Shown: positions 7,526 to 16,445, counted from the stretch's first letter. The stretch: 64,000 nt of DNA from Nitratidesulfovibrio sp. SRB-5 (GCF_019931275.1 NZ_JAIOTY010000001.1:1240001-1304000), one strand, 5' to 3'. The notes: generated from the sequence alone by a model not told the origin. Numbers and translations: made by a program.

Positions 7526-9970
7526 GTGAGCTATCGTGAAGAAACAAGGGGCGGTGTACTGCCGTTCACTTCCAAGGCCGACACCCTGGAGTGGCTTTCC
7601 GCGTACGATGATCTGCACATACCGCCCCTGCGCTCCTTTCGCGTGGGCGAGTGGCTGACAGCGCGGGATGCAACACTTGCCTCGCTGGCGCGGGCCTTTC
7701 CCGGCGCCATGCTTGCCGTGCGCAGTTCGTGCCGCCGCGAGGATGGCCGGGAAAGCTCCGGTGCGGGGGCCTTCACGTCCGTGCTCGACGTTCCGGCCAA
7801 TGACCGGGATGCCCTTGCCGCTGCCGTGGAGACCGTCATTGCTTCCTATGGTGCCCCCGGCCTCTCCGATTCCCCCGGCCCCGCCAATCCCGCGGACCCT
7901 GACGATCAGGTGCTGGTGCAACCCATGGTCGAAGGCATTGTCGTCAGCGGCGTCATGATGACGCGCGTGCATGCCGACGGCGCGCCATACTACGTGGTCA
8001 ACTACGACGAATCGGGCCAGGCCGACGCCATCACGGGCGGGCGCAACGCCAGCAAGACGGTGTTCGTCTTTCACGATGCGGAAGACGAACACTGGGATTC
8101 GCGCAGGCTGCGTTCGTTCATCGCGCTGGCGCGCAGGGTGGAGGCCCTGTGCGGGCACGATGAACTGGACATGGAATTCTGCCTTGACGGGGCGGGGGTG
8201 CTGCACCTGTTGCAAGTGCGGCCAATCTGCACGCAGGCCCGCTGGATAGCCGGTGCCGACGGGCAGGTGCGCGCCAAGATAGGCTTTGTGGTGGACTTCA
8301 TTTCGGAAAGGGTGGGGCAGTGGCCGGGCCTTTTCGGGCAGCGCACCATTCTGGGCGTGATGCCCGACTGGAACCCGGCGGAAATGATTGGCGTCACCCC
8401 CCGCCTGCTGGCAAGCTCGCTGTACCGAGAACTCATCACCCGCAGGGTGTGGAGCCAGGCCCGCGAATTCATGGGGTACCGCCAGATGCCCCCCGAAGAG
8501 CTGATGCTCATGGTGGCGGGGCGCCCGTTCATCGACGTGCGCGTCAGCTTCAATTCCTTCCTGCCTGCCGGGCTCGACGGGGTCACCGCAGAAACCCTGG
8601 TGGGGGCATGGCTGGACAGGCTGGACACCCACCCGCAATTCCACGACAAGGTGGAGTTTCAGGTGGCCCAGACCGCGCTGGATTTCTGCTTCGACAAACA
8701 TCTGGACGAACGTTATCCGGGGCTGCTGACCCGCGCCCGGCGCGAGGACTTTCGCGCGGCGCTGCACGGGCTGACGGCACGCTGCCTGGAGTCGGGCCAA
8801 CGGTCATCGATGGATTGGGCGTACGAGGCGGTCACGGAACTGCGCAACAGGCAGGCCGCGCGCGGCAGGATATCGGTGGACGCCCTTGCGCAGGGCATGA
8901 AGCCGTTGCCCCAGTTGGTGCTGCTGGCCGAGGATTGCCGCCTGTTCGGCACGTTGCCGTTTTCCATCCTGGCCCGGCATGCGTTTATTGCCGAATCTTT
9001 GCTGCGCTCCACAGTGGAGCGGGGCGCGCTGTCGCCCGAACGGCTGGCGGCGTTCAAGGCCACCATCCGGACCGTTTCCGGCGAGATGTCGCACGATCTC
9101 ATGTCCGTGTGCCGCAACGGCATGGACAGGGAAACGTTTCTGGCTCGCTACGGGCATCTGCGGCCTTGCAGCTACGACATCCTTTCCCCGCGTTACGCGG
9201 ACCGCGACGGGCTGTTCTCGGATTCCAGCCCCGTGTCCATGGTGGATACGGGCGTTCCGTTTGCGCTTACCCCGCAGGAATACAACAACATCGCCTCGCT
9301 CCTGCACGAGGCGCATTTCGGCAACACCCAGCCGGAGGGCCTGCTGGAGTACGCCCGCCGCAGCATCGCCGGGCGCGAACTGGCGAAGTTCATATTTACG
9401 CGCAACCTTTCGGACATGCTGGAAATGCTTGCCCTGTGGGGCGACAGGCTGGGGCTTTCGCGCGACGATCTGTCCCACCTCGAAGTGCGCGACGTCATGG
9501 AATGGGCATCGCATTCCCTGCTGCGTGACGCCCCCGGCTATTTCCGCGAACTGGCCGACAAGGGGCGCGAACTGTTCAACCTCGGGCGCAGCATCAAGCT
9601 TGGATACATCATCCGTTCCGCACGCGACGTGTACGTGGTTCCGCAGCATCGCAGCGCGCCCAACTTCATCGGGCACGGCCGCACGGAAGCGCCGCTGGCG
9701 CGCCTGTACCCCGATTCGCCCTGTTCGGTGGACATTGCCGGGCGTCTGGTATGCATCGAGAACGCGGACCCGGGCTTCGACTGGATATTCTCGCGCGGCA
9801 TCGCCGGGCTGGTGACCATGTTCGGCGGCACCAATTCGCACATGGCCATCCGCTGCGCCGAATACGGCCTGCCAGCGGCCATCGGGGTCGGCGAGTTGCT
9901 GTTCGAACAGGTTACCTCGGCCCAGTCGGCCCTGCTTGATGCTGGCGCCTGCACCCTGCAACCCCTGTGA
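7526..9970 (+). CDS. L-glutamine kinase-like, PEP-synthase-fold enzyme (Cj1418-like)
   Basis: About 814 residues from the chosen GTG. The N-terminal PEP-synthase/PPDK-type ATP-binding domain has AVRSSCRREDGRESSGAGAFTSVLDV at residues 64-89 and ELDMEFCLDG...LLQVRPI near residues 215-236. The C-terminus is the swivelling phosphohistidine domain, MFGGTNSHMAIRCAEYGLPAAIG, with the likely phosphorylated His772. The long middle part does not look like the PEP/pyruvate barrel, so it is not an ordinary PEP synthase. In C. jejuni, Cj1418 of this architecture phosphorylates the amide nitrogen of L-glutamine, the first step of cytidine diphosphoramidate synthesis. The four following genes match the rest of that pathway, which is the main support for the call. 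The start is uncertain: no strong Shine-Dalgarno lies before GTG 7526, and the frame is open upstream. Confidence 0.75.
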   Translation: MSYREETRGGVLPFTSKADTLEWLSAYDDLHIPPLRSFRVGEWLTARDATLASLARAFPGAMLAVRSSCRREDGRESSGAGAFTSVLDVPANDRDALAAAVETVIASYGAPGLSDSPGPANPADPDDQVLVQPMVEGIVVSGVMMTRVHADGAPYYVVNYDESGQADAITGGRNASKTVFVFHDAEDEHWDSRRLRSFIALARRVEALCGHDELDMEFCLDGAGVLHLLQVRPICTQARWIAGADGQVRAKIGFVVDFISERVGQWPGLFGQRTILGVMPDWNPAEMIGVTPRLLASSLYRELITRRVWSQAREFMGYRQMPPEELMLMVAGRPFIDVRVSFNSFLPAGLDGVTAETLVGAWLDRLDTHPQFHDKVEFQVAQTALDFCFDKHLDERYPGLLTRARREDFRAALHGLTARCLESGQRSSMDWAYEAVTELRNRQAARGRISVDALAQGMKPLPQLVLLAEDCRLFGTLPFSILARHAFIAESLLRSTVERGALSPERLAAFKATIRTVSGEMSHDLMSVCRNGMDRETFLARYGHLRPCSYDILSPRYADRDGLFSDSSPVSMVDTGVPFALTPQEYNNIASLLHEAHFGNTQPEGLLEYARRSIAGRELAKFIFTRNLSDMLEMLALWGDRLGLSRDDLSHLEVRDVMEWASHSLLRDAPGYFRELADKGRELFNLGRSIKLGYIIRSARDVYVVPQHRSAPNFIGHGRTEAPLARLYPDSPCSVDIAGRLVCIENADPGFDWIFSRGIAGLVTMFGGTNSHMAIRCAEYGLPAAIGVGELLFEQVTSAQSALLDAGACTLQPL

Positions 9971-9977
9971 GCCACAC

Positions 9978-10601
9978 GTGAATGCACGCCTAGCGCTGAC
10001 CATGCGCGTGACCGAGGCGCCCGGCCACGCCGAACGCCGCGATGCCCTGGCCCAGGACTGGGGGCGGTTTCTTGCCGTGGCCCTGCCGGGCGCGGGGTGG
10101 CTGCCCATGCCCAATGCGGGCGATGACGCCGTGCGTCTGGCCGATGCCTTTGCCGTCAACGGCCTTGTGCTGACCGGCGGCGATGACTGGGGCGTCTTTC
10201 CCGAGCGGGACGCCACCGAGGCGGCCCTGTTCCGCTGGGCCATGGCGCGGGATATCCCCGTTCTGGGGGTGTGCCGGGGCGCGCAGGTCATCAATCACAT
10301 GCTGGGGGGCACTACGCGCGCAACCGACGGCGCGGTGCACGCCGGAACGCGGCACCCCCTGACCGAAAGGCAGGACTGGACGCCGGAAGACGTGAATTCG
10401 TACCACCGCCTGGTGCTGGACCGCGACATGCTGGCGCCCGGGCTTGCATCCGCCGCCCTGGCCCCGGATGGCACGGTGGAGGCATTTCATCTGCCGGGGC
10501 GTCGCGTGGTCGGCGTGCTGTGGCATCCCGAACGAGAACATCCTTACGGGGCGTGCGGCGTGGCGTTGATGCAACGCCTGTTCACGCCGGAGCAGATATG
10601 A
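9978..10601 (+). CDS. Class I glutamine amidotransferase-like hydrolase (gamma-glutamyl-CDP-amidate hydrolase, Cj1417-like)
   Basis: 207 residues. It has the class I GATase fold with nucleophile Cys99 in PVLGVCRGAQ and the catalytic pair His183/Glu185 in LWHPERE. It resembles gamma-Glu-GABA hydrolases (PuuD), but its neighbours point to the C. jejuni Cj1417 reaction: removal of glutamate from CDP-L-glutamine to give cytidine diphosphoramidate. GTG 9978 was chosen because the N-terminal strand (LALTMRVTE) and the HAERRDALAQDWGRFL helix are both needed for the fold; ATG 10002 would cut the first strand. It starts 7 bases after the kinase stop and overlaps the next gene by ATGA, so it is translated from the same mRNA. 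Confidence 0.8.
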   Translation: MNARLALTMRVTEAPGHAERRDALAQDWGRFLAVALPGAGWLPMPNAGDDAVRLADAFAVNGLVLTGGDDWGVFPERDATEAALFRWAMARDIPVLGVCRGAQVINHMLGGTTRATDGAVHAGTRHPLTERQDWTPEDVNSYHRLVLDRDMLAPGLASAALAPDGTVEAFHLPGRRVVGVLWHPEREHPYGACGVALMQRLFTPEQI

Positions 10602-11389
10602 AACACGCCGTGGGCCTTATCCTGGCGGCGGGACGCGGGTCCCGCATGAAGGGGCTTACCGGGGACCGCCCCAAGTGCCTCACCGAACTCGCGGGGCGCC
10701 CCCTGCTGCACTGGCAGCTCGATGCCCTGCGCACTGGCGGGGCCGCGCCGCTGCTGGTGGTGGGCGGCTACCTGGGGCACATGCTGGAGCCGGAGACGCA
10801 AGGCATGCCCGCCGATGCCTACGCCACGCTCGAAAATCCCGCCTGGGCGCGGACCAACATGCTCTCCACCCTGCTGTGTGCCGCGCCGTGGCTGGAACGT
10901 CAGTTCGACCAGGGCGCCGGGCAGGCCGTCATCTCCTATTCGGACATCGTCTACCACCCCGGCCATGTGGCTGCCTTGCTGGCGCACCCCGACCATGTCG
11001 CCATCACCTACGACACGCTTTGGGAACCACTGTGGCGCTTGCGTTTCGGCGATCCGCTGCTGGATGCGGAAACCTTCCGGCAGGAAGGGGGGCGGCTGGC
11101 GGAGATCGGCGGCAAGCCGGGTTCGCTGGACGACATCTGCGGGCAGTACATGGGGCTCATCAAGGTCAGCCGGGAAGGCTGGCGGACGGTGACACAACGT
11201 TGCGCCCGGCTAGGCGACGCGGTGGCGCGCACGGACATGACGGCCTTTCTGCGCCTGCTGCTGGGCGACGACACCCCGGTGGGTGCCGTGCCCGTGGCGG
11301 GGCGCTGGTGCGAAACGGACAGCGGTGACGATCTTGATCGCTACCGGAGGGCGCTGGAAGCGCCCGGCTGGAGCCACGACTGGCGGTAG
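10598..11389 (+). CDS. Nucleotidyltransferase (CTP:phosphoglutamine cytidylyltransferase, Cj1416-like)
   Basis: 263 residues. N-terminal VGLILAAGRGSRMKGLTGDRPKCLTEL is the sugar-nucleotidyltransferase signature, with the glycine-rich loop at residues 10-17. YSDIVYHP supplies a metal-binding aspartate, and the C-terminal GRWCETDSGDDLDRYR is the usual second metal site. In the C. jejuni pathway the homologue joins CTP and L-glutamine phosphate into CDP-L-glutamine and pyrophosphate. Sequence alone does not prove CTP or the acceptor; gene order does most of the work. Its ATG overlaps the stop of the preceding amidotransferase by four bases. Confidence 0.8.
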   Translation: MKHAVGLILAAGRGSRMKGLTGDRPKCLTELAGRPLLHWQLDALRTGGAAPLLVVGGYLGHMLEPETQGMPADAYATLENPAWARTNMLSTLLCAAPWLERQFDQGAGQAVISYSDIVYHPGHVAALLAHPDHVAITYDTLWEPLWRLRFGDPLLDAETFRQEGGRLAEIGGKPGSLDDICGQYMGLIKVSREGWRTVTQRCARLGDAVARTDMTAFLRLLLGDDTPVGAVPVAGRWCETDSGDDLDRYRRALEAPGWSHDWR

Positions 11390-11432
11390 CGGAATTTTTT
11401 CAGGAAAGAACGTGCTTTCGAAGGAGCCAAGC

Positions 11433-12182
11433 ATGAAGACGGAATGGGATTACACGCAACTTGCGGACGCCTACCTGGAACGCCCCGAATATGCCCCCGA
11501 GGTGTTGGAACGGCTGTTCGAACTCGCGGGGCTTCGCGAGGGGGATCTTGTCTGCGACGTGGGGGCCGGTGTGGCGCACCTTACGCTGCCGCTGGCCGGC
11601 AAGGGGTACAAGGTGATCGCGGTGGAACCCAATGACGCCATGCGCGCCAACGGCCAGAAGCGCACCGCCGCCTTTGCCAACGTCCAGTGGGTGGACGCCA
11701 CCGGTGAAGATACGCAGCAGCAGTCCGGCGCGTTCGATTTCGTGTCCTTCGGTTCGTCGTTCAACGTCACGGACAGGACACTGGCGCTCAAGGAAACGTA
11801 TCGCCTGCTGAAGCCCGGACGGTGGTTTACCTGCATGTGGAACCATCGCGACCTTGACGACGCGATCCAGACCGACATCGAAGGCATCATCCGCGGGTTC
11901 ATTCCGGACTACGGCTATGGCACCCGCCGGGAAGACCAGGCCGACGTCATTGCCGGTTCCGGGCTGTTCACCAACGTTCAGGCCGTAAGCGGCGGGGTGA
12001 TGCACGTGCAGACCGTCGAAGGCGTGATCGAGGCGTGGCGTTCGCACGGCACGCTGCACCGCCAGGCGGGGGATAGGTTCGAACAGGTCATTGCCGCCAT
12101 AGCCGACTACCTGCACGCGCTGGGCGTGGAGACGATCGACATTCCCTATACCACCCGCGCGTGGATAGCCCGCAAGGCCTAG
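11433..12182 (+). CDS. Class I SAM-dependent methyltransferase (Cj1419/Cj1420-like)
   Basis: 249 residues. The Rossmann methyltransferase motif I, VCDVGAGVAHLTLPLA, lies at residues 40-55, with an acidic EPNDAM after strand 2 and FDFVSFGSSFNV as motif II. KPGRWFTCMWNHRDLDD follows as the post-motif. AAGGAG lies 7 bases before ATG 11433. In C. jejuni two related methyltransferases sit next to the phosphoramidate genes and are proposed to make the O-methyl group of O-methyl phosphoramidate. By position this one would methylate the phosphoramidate or its nucleotide-linked precursor. Only one copy is present here. Confidence 0.75.
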   Translation: MKTEWDYTQLADAYLERPEYAPEVLERLFELAGLREGDLVCDVGAGVAHLTLPLAGKGYKVIAVEPNDAMRANGQKRTAAFANVQWVDATGEDTQQQSGAFDFVSFGSSFNVTDRTLALKETYRLLKPGRWFTCMWNHRDLDDAIQTDIEGIIRGFIPDYGYGTRREDQADVIAGSGLFTNVQAVSGGVMHVQTVEGVIEAWRSHGTLHRQAGDRFEQVIAAIADYLHALGVETIDIPYTTRAWIARKA

Positions 12183-12185
12183 GCC

Positions 12186-12773
12186 ATGACGGCACGGCAC
12201 CCTAGCGGCAGGGTCATCTGGATCACCGGGTTTTCCGGCGCGGGCAAGACCACTCTGGCCAGGGTTCTCATGCCCTGCCTGGGGGAACGCGCGGTGCTGC
12301 TGGACGGCGACGAACTGCGCGAGGTGCTGGACGCGGCCCGGTGCGGCTTTGACCGGGAAAGCAGGCAGCGCCTTGCCTTCACCTATGCGCGCATGGCGCG
12401 CATGTTGGCCTTGCAAGGGTTTACCGTGGTGGTCGCAACCATCAGCCTGTTCCACGACCTGCATGCCTGGAACCGGGAACACCTGCCCGGGTATCTCGAA
12501 GTGTGGCTCGATGTGCCGGAGGAGGAACGCCGCAGGCGGGATCCCAAGGGCCTCTATGCCGCCGCTGCCAACGGTCAGGTGCGGGACATGGCCTGCGAGC
12601 GCATGGTGGAGGTGCCGCGCGAACCGCATCTGACCCTGCGTTTTGGCGAACACGGGGATGTCGGGGCCTCCGCGCGCGCGGTGCTGGAAATGTTGGATGT
12701 GCCCGGGCTGGCGGAGTCGCCGGAAAAGGGCGAGGCGTCCCTTGCCCCGGCATCCGGAACGGGGGGCGCATGA
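12186..12773 (+). CDS. APS-kinase-like P-loop kinase (cytidine diphosphoramidate kinase, Cj1415-like)
   Basis: 195 residues. P-loop GFSGAGKTT at residues 15-23, LDGDELREVLD as in APS kinases, a YLEVWLDVPEEERRRRDPKGLY segment, and a degenerate C-terminal tail. It resembles CysC, yet it stands beside no sulfate-assimilation gene (cysD, cysN, cysH), and sulfate reducers use APS directly. In C. jejuni the APS-kinase-like Cj1415 phosphorylates the 3'-hydroxyl of cytidine diphosphoramidate; that role fits this context better. ATG 12186 follows the methyltransferase stop by 3 bases. Confidence 0.75.
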   Translation: MTARHPSGRVIWITGFSGAGKTTLARVLMPCLGERAVLLDGDELREVLDAARCGFDRESRQRLAFTYARMARMLALQGFTVVVATISLFHDLHAWNREHLPGYLEVWLDVPEEERRRRDPKGLYAAAANGQVRDMACERMVEVPREPHLTLRFGEHGDVGASARAVLEMLDVPGLAESPEKGEASLAPASGTGGA

Positions 12774-12843
12774 TGGGCGGGGGATACGGGCGCCTGGAAT
12801 GGGGCAGTGCATGCCGGGGCCGCAAGACGGCGGGGAGCGTGGC

Positions 12844-14145
12844 ATGAGTCGCATTGCCGACGTGGAGGCGTTGTGCCGCCTGGGAATGTTGCACCTGCAC
12901 AAGGAGGAGCCGGACCGGGCCAAGCGCCTGTTCCTGCGGGCCTGGCAGGCCATGCCGGAGCAGACGGGCATCGCGTCGCTGCTGGCGCAGGCGCACCGGG
13001 CGGAGGCGGTCCGGCGTCATGCAGAGCACGGCTGCAACGGGCGGATGCTGTTCGTCATCCGGGGCTATTTTCTGTCGTATTTCCTGCCGGTACTGCGCCT
13101 GTTGCCCCCGGACCGCGTGGATGTGGATACCGGCGGCGACAGCTGGGGGGTGGATGGTGCCGCCCGCGCAGAGGTGCTTGCCCTGGGGTTTGGTCCCTGC
13201 GAGCACGTTCCCCGACCAGAGTGGTGGCGCTATGCCATGGTGGCTGCGGACCACGCCATCCAGATGCATTTCCCCGTCACCGGACCGGAGGATGTGCTGC
13301 CCCCCGTGGTGGCGTATCTGGCGCACAATACCACGTATGCGGGCGGAGCCGTTCATCCCTACCAGAGCCACTGCATCTATCCCTTCGAGGCATTGGCGTT
13401 GCAGCAGCGGGCCCAGGCCCCATGGCAGCAGTGCCTGTTCACCGGGCCATACCAGTTTACGGAAGAGATGCTGCGCCTGATGTTCGCGGACAGGGCCGCA
13501 CTGCGCGGACGAGCCATGCGGGAGTTGGGGCAGGAAGACCGTGGCGGGCCGCTGGTGGTCTGCTATGCCTCGGCGCTGGACAACTGCCACGAGGTGGCCG
13601 ATGGCCTGCGGGGGCTGGCCGACGCCCTGCACCCGCAGGGCGGACTGGTGGTGCTGAAACCGTTTCCGGACGACGTGGAACGCTACGCGGCGCTGGACAT
13701 GGGCCGTGCACTGGTCTGGTCGCGTTCGGGGGCGGGCGGCAACGAACTGCGCATGGCCGCAGACTGCGTACTGTGCGGCCTTGCCGGGTCCACGCTGCTT
13801 TCGGTGTTCCTGACCGGGCAGCGCGTGCTGCCCTACCACACCGAGCAGGAACGGGAATACTGCGAAGGCAGCCGGGACCGCCAGAAATTGCGCCCGCGCG
13901 GCACGGTCAGGCCCGATGCCAACCCCAGGGGGCAGGCCATCATCGCCGGGTTGGGCGGGTCATGTTCCATCGCGGATGTGCCCGCGTTGCAGCGGCATCT
14001 TGAGGCGCTGCTGGATGACGCGGAGTATCCAGCAAGGAACGAGGCCATCCGGCTGAGCGTACTGGGCCGCAGCGATGTGCGTCACGGCGCGCGACGAACG
14101 GCGGAACTGCTGCTTTCCCTGCTGGATGGCGGACGTACATTGTAG
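12844..14145 (+). CDS. Candidate CDP-phosphoramidate (CDP-glycerol-transferase-like) transferase
   Basis: 433 residues. A short helical, TPR-like N-terminus (residues 1-55) precedes a two-domain GT-B-like part. Blocks near GPLVVCYASALDNCHEV and RMAADCVLCGLAGSTLLSVFLTG resemble the nucleotide-binding half of CDP-glycerol glycerophosphotransferases and capsule phosphotransferases, which take a phosphoryl group from a CDP donor. Directly after a CDP-amidate pathway, the likely job is transfer of phosphoramidate to a glycan (the Cj1421/Cj1422 role). This is inference; no acceptor is visible. Its nearest relative in the window is the broken gene at 14281-15355. It starts 70 bases after the kinase. 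A small frame at 12770-12847 shows no clear coding signal. Confidence 0.5.
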   Translation: MSRIADVEALCRLGMLHLHKEEPDRAKRLFLRAWQAMPEQTGIASLLAQAHRAEAVRRHAEHGCNGRMLFVIRGYFLSYFLPVLRLLPPDRVDVDTGGDSWGVDGAARAEVLALGFGPCEHVPRPEWWRYAMVAADHAIQMHFPVTGPEDVLPPVVAYLAHNTTYAGGAVHPYQSHCIYPFEALALQQRAQAPWQQCLFTGPYQFTEEMLRLMFADRAALRGRAMRELGQEDRGGPLVVCYASALDNCHEVADGLRGLADALHPQGGLVVLKPFPDDVERYAALDMGRALVWSRSGAGGNELRMAADCVLCGLAGSTLLSVFLTGQRVLPYHTEQEREYCEGSRDRQKLRPRGTVRPDANPRGQAIIAGLGGSCSIADVPALQRHLEALLDDAEYPARNEAIRLSVLGRSDVRHGARRTAELLLSLLDGGRTL

Positions 14146-14192
14146 TTGTTTGTGCCATGCGGTTGCCATCCGAAAGGGTGGGGACCACGTGA

Positions 14193-14243
14193 CGAAAGAA
14201 CAGCCGGGTGACCGCAAAACGTGGTCACCCGGCTGTTCTTTCG
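14193..14243. terminator. Bidirectional terminator, 21-bp perfect inverted repeat
   Basis: Arms 14193-14213 and 14223-14243 are perfectly complementary around a 9-base loop (GCAAAACGT), with AAAG/CTTT at the base. It lies between two convergent transferase-like genes, about 45 bases from each end, and should stop transcription from both sides. Confidence 0.8.
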
Positions 14244-14280
14244 ACGCATCAATGCCGGATCAGTGTGAAGGGTGAGGACG

Positions 14281-15355
14281 CTACGCGGCGGGGCTGTCTG
14301 TATCGCCGAGCACACCGGAGAAGCGCCCTCGCCTGAATACGGAAAGCACTTCCATGGCCGTCATGGCGGGGGCGTTGACGATGTGATAGCGCCCGTAGGT
14401 TTCGTCCTGCAATGCCTTCAGTCTGTCTTTGTAGGTTTGCGAGCTCATCGTTTCCTGAAAGTTGCGCAGAAGGGCGCCGACATCTGTAATAGGGATGGAA
14501 CCCAGCCGGGCCTCAAGGTCTCGGCAACGTGGAAAGAGGGGGTGCTGAAAAACGCCGCGTTCATAGTATGTGTTTGTACGTCCGATGTCGAATTCGCGCG
14601 TTGTGTGGTATACGGTGATGTTTTGTCCAAGCATGACAGCCGTCATGAGTGCCGTTGTGGAGTATGATGTGAGGAAGCAATCTGCGGCAAGGCGCGGATC
14701 TATATGTCTGAAGTCGCGCATCCCGAACGTGGTGACACCTGCCTTGGATATTTTTTCTTGCAATTCAGTATGCCACGCATACGTCTTGACGATAAGATTC
14801 GTATGCTGTGAGATTTCTATAAGCGGTTCTACAAGTTCATGATGGTCATCCATTATTGTTGTAAAACATACGACCAGTGGAAGTGATGTATCCTTGAAAC
14901 CGTATTCTTTCAGGATAGTATCGCGCAGAATTTTCTTGTTGTTTACATACAAATTGAGAGCGTCATTGTCGAACTGAAAAAGTCCAGTGTATATTGTATT
15001 GCAGTTTTTGTTTCCGTTATGGGTGAATTTTTCACAGATAACAATTTCATGGTCGAAATCATATTGTGTAGCTTCAAGTGAGGCGTGGTCGATGAGAAGC
15101 TTCTTCTTTGGCCTTTTTGTGTCATCCACCCATTCCCACTGTTCGCTGGTGTACAGTCCCATGGCGTATGGAGAAATATCTATCTTGCGCGAAGCAGGGA
15201 TGACGCTATAGCCTTCGTGCCAAGCGCACCATGCATTCTGAAGTTTTCCCGATGGTGATTATGTCGATGAACTTGCTGGGTATGAGTTTGATTATTGGAT
15301 AATATTTGTGCAAGACTGTGGATGATACAGGCATTGCAATTTTTTCTATGGTCAT
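14281..15355 (-). pseudogene. AT-rich, frameshifted paralogue of the candidate phosphoramidate transferase
   Basis: An intact tail of 293 codons starts at ATG 15162. The protein clearly continues upstream in another frame: ATG 15355 (MTIEKIAMPVSSTVLHKYY) reads to a stop, and the two frames join at an A4 run on the minus strand (15244-15247). Removing one A gives one ~358-residue protein. The joined N-terminus aligns with 12844-14145: LHKYYPIIKLIPSKFIDIITIG matches SYFLPVLRLLPPDRVDVDTGG. Downstream, PLVVCFTTIMDDHHELVEPL matches PLVVCYASALDNCHEVADGL, and AADCFLTSYSTTALMTAVMLGQ matches AADCVLCGLAGSTLLSVFLTGQ. G+C is far lower than in its neighbours, suggesting transfer from another source. The break may be a real mutation, a phase-variable state or a sequencing error. 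Confidence 0.7.
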
Positions 15356-15635
15356 GGTGCACCTGTCCTTGAAGCATGTATTGCTTTTGGCCTTATCTGC
15401 GCCGGGGGTCAATATCAGAGCGGTCTGGGCAGCGGGCAGCCCGTGATGCGGAGTTCGTCGGGTTGTCCGGACGGCACGCGGCAGCAGGCGGGGAAACAAA
15501 GAGTTGGTGCCCCCTTCGGTTCATGGCTTTCCGCTACGACCCTTTTGATTCTCATGCTGCCGTGCGTGTGTCGCCCGCATTCGGACAGGGCCCATCCGGC
15601 GATAAGTGGCGCGGGCAACGAGGCGGCGTGCGCGG

Positions 15636-16445
15636 CTATATCTCGCCGCCGGTCTGGTCGACGGTCTGGGCGTTTGCTTGCCCACCGGCTCCGTCGCCCT
15701 GCACTCTGGCCAGCACGTCCATGGCCTCGTGGTCGGTGAAGTCGAAGCGCAGCGGGGTAAGGGTGATCCACCCTTCGGTCAGCAGGGCGCGGTCGGTGCC
15801 GGGGGCCACTGTTTCCGGCGGAATGACGCCGTTCAGCCACCAGTACGAGCCGCCGCGCGGGTCCGTGCGGTGGTCATACCAGTCCTTCCACACGGCGCGG
15901 GTCTGGGGGCAGGCGCGCACGCCCTTCACCTCGGGCATGGGCAGGGCGGGGTAGTTCAGGTTCACGACGCAGCGGGCGGGAAGGGCATTCCAGTCCAGCG
16001 TGGCCAGCAGCCCGGCGGCGTGGGCGGCCTGTCCGGAAAGGTCGGCGGGCCGGAACGAATCGTACGAAACGGCCAGGGCGGGGTAGCCCATGTGCGCCGC
16101 CTCCGTCGCGGCGGACACCGTACCGGAGTACAGGATGTCCGGCCCCACGTTGGCCCCGGCGTTGATGCCGGACACCACCACGTCGGGCTTCTTGTCCAGC
16201 AGGCACGACAGGCCCAGCTTCACGCAGTCGGTGGGGGTGCCGTACACCCCGCGCCCGCGAAAGCCGTTTTCGTGGAATTCCTTCACGCGCAGGGGCAGGC
16301 TGATGGTCACGGCGTGGCCCACGGCGGACTGTTCGGTGACCGGGGCCACCACGTGCACCTCGTGCCCGGCGTCCAGCAGGGCCTTGTACATGGCGCGCAG
16401 GCCGGGGGCCTGGATGCCGTCGTCGTTGGTCAGGGCTACGATCAT
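15636..16445 (-). CDS. surE: 5'/3'-nucleotidase SurE
   Basis: 269 residues. N-terminal MIVALTNDDGIQAPG supplies the metal-binding Asp8-Asp9; TEQSAVGHAVT and VSGINAGANVGPD are the other SurE signatures. It removes phosphate from 5'- and 3'-nucleotides with a divalent metal. The C-terminus has a Gly/Gln/Thr-rich tail of about 20 residues. GAGAGGATA lies upstream of the ATG at 16445. It diverges from the exoribonuclease gene across 366 bases. Confidence 0.93.
   Translation of the reverse strand: MIVALTNDDGIQAPGLRAMYKALLDAGHEVHVVAPVTEQSAVGHAVTISLPLRVKEFHENGFRGRGVYGTPTDCVKLGLSCLLDKKPDVVVSGINAGANVGPDILYSGTVSAATEAAHMGYPALAVSYDSFRPADLSGQAAHAAGLLATLDWNALPARCVVNLNYPALPMPEVKGVRACPQTRAVWKDWYDHRTDPRGGSYWWLNGVIPPETVAPGTDRALLTEGWITLTPLRFDFTDHEAMDVLARVQGDGAGGQANAQTVDQTGGEI

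Noticed and set aside
12186-12773. Assimilatory adenylylsulfate kinase (cysC)
   Set aside because: No cysD/cysN/cysH partners, and the gene is embedded in the phosphoramidate-like cluster. The P-loop fold fits, but the pathway context does not.
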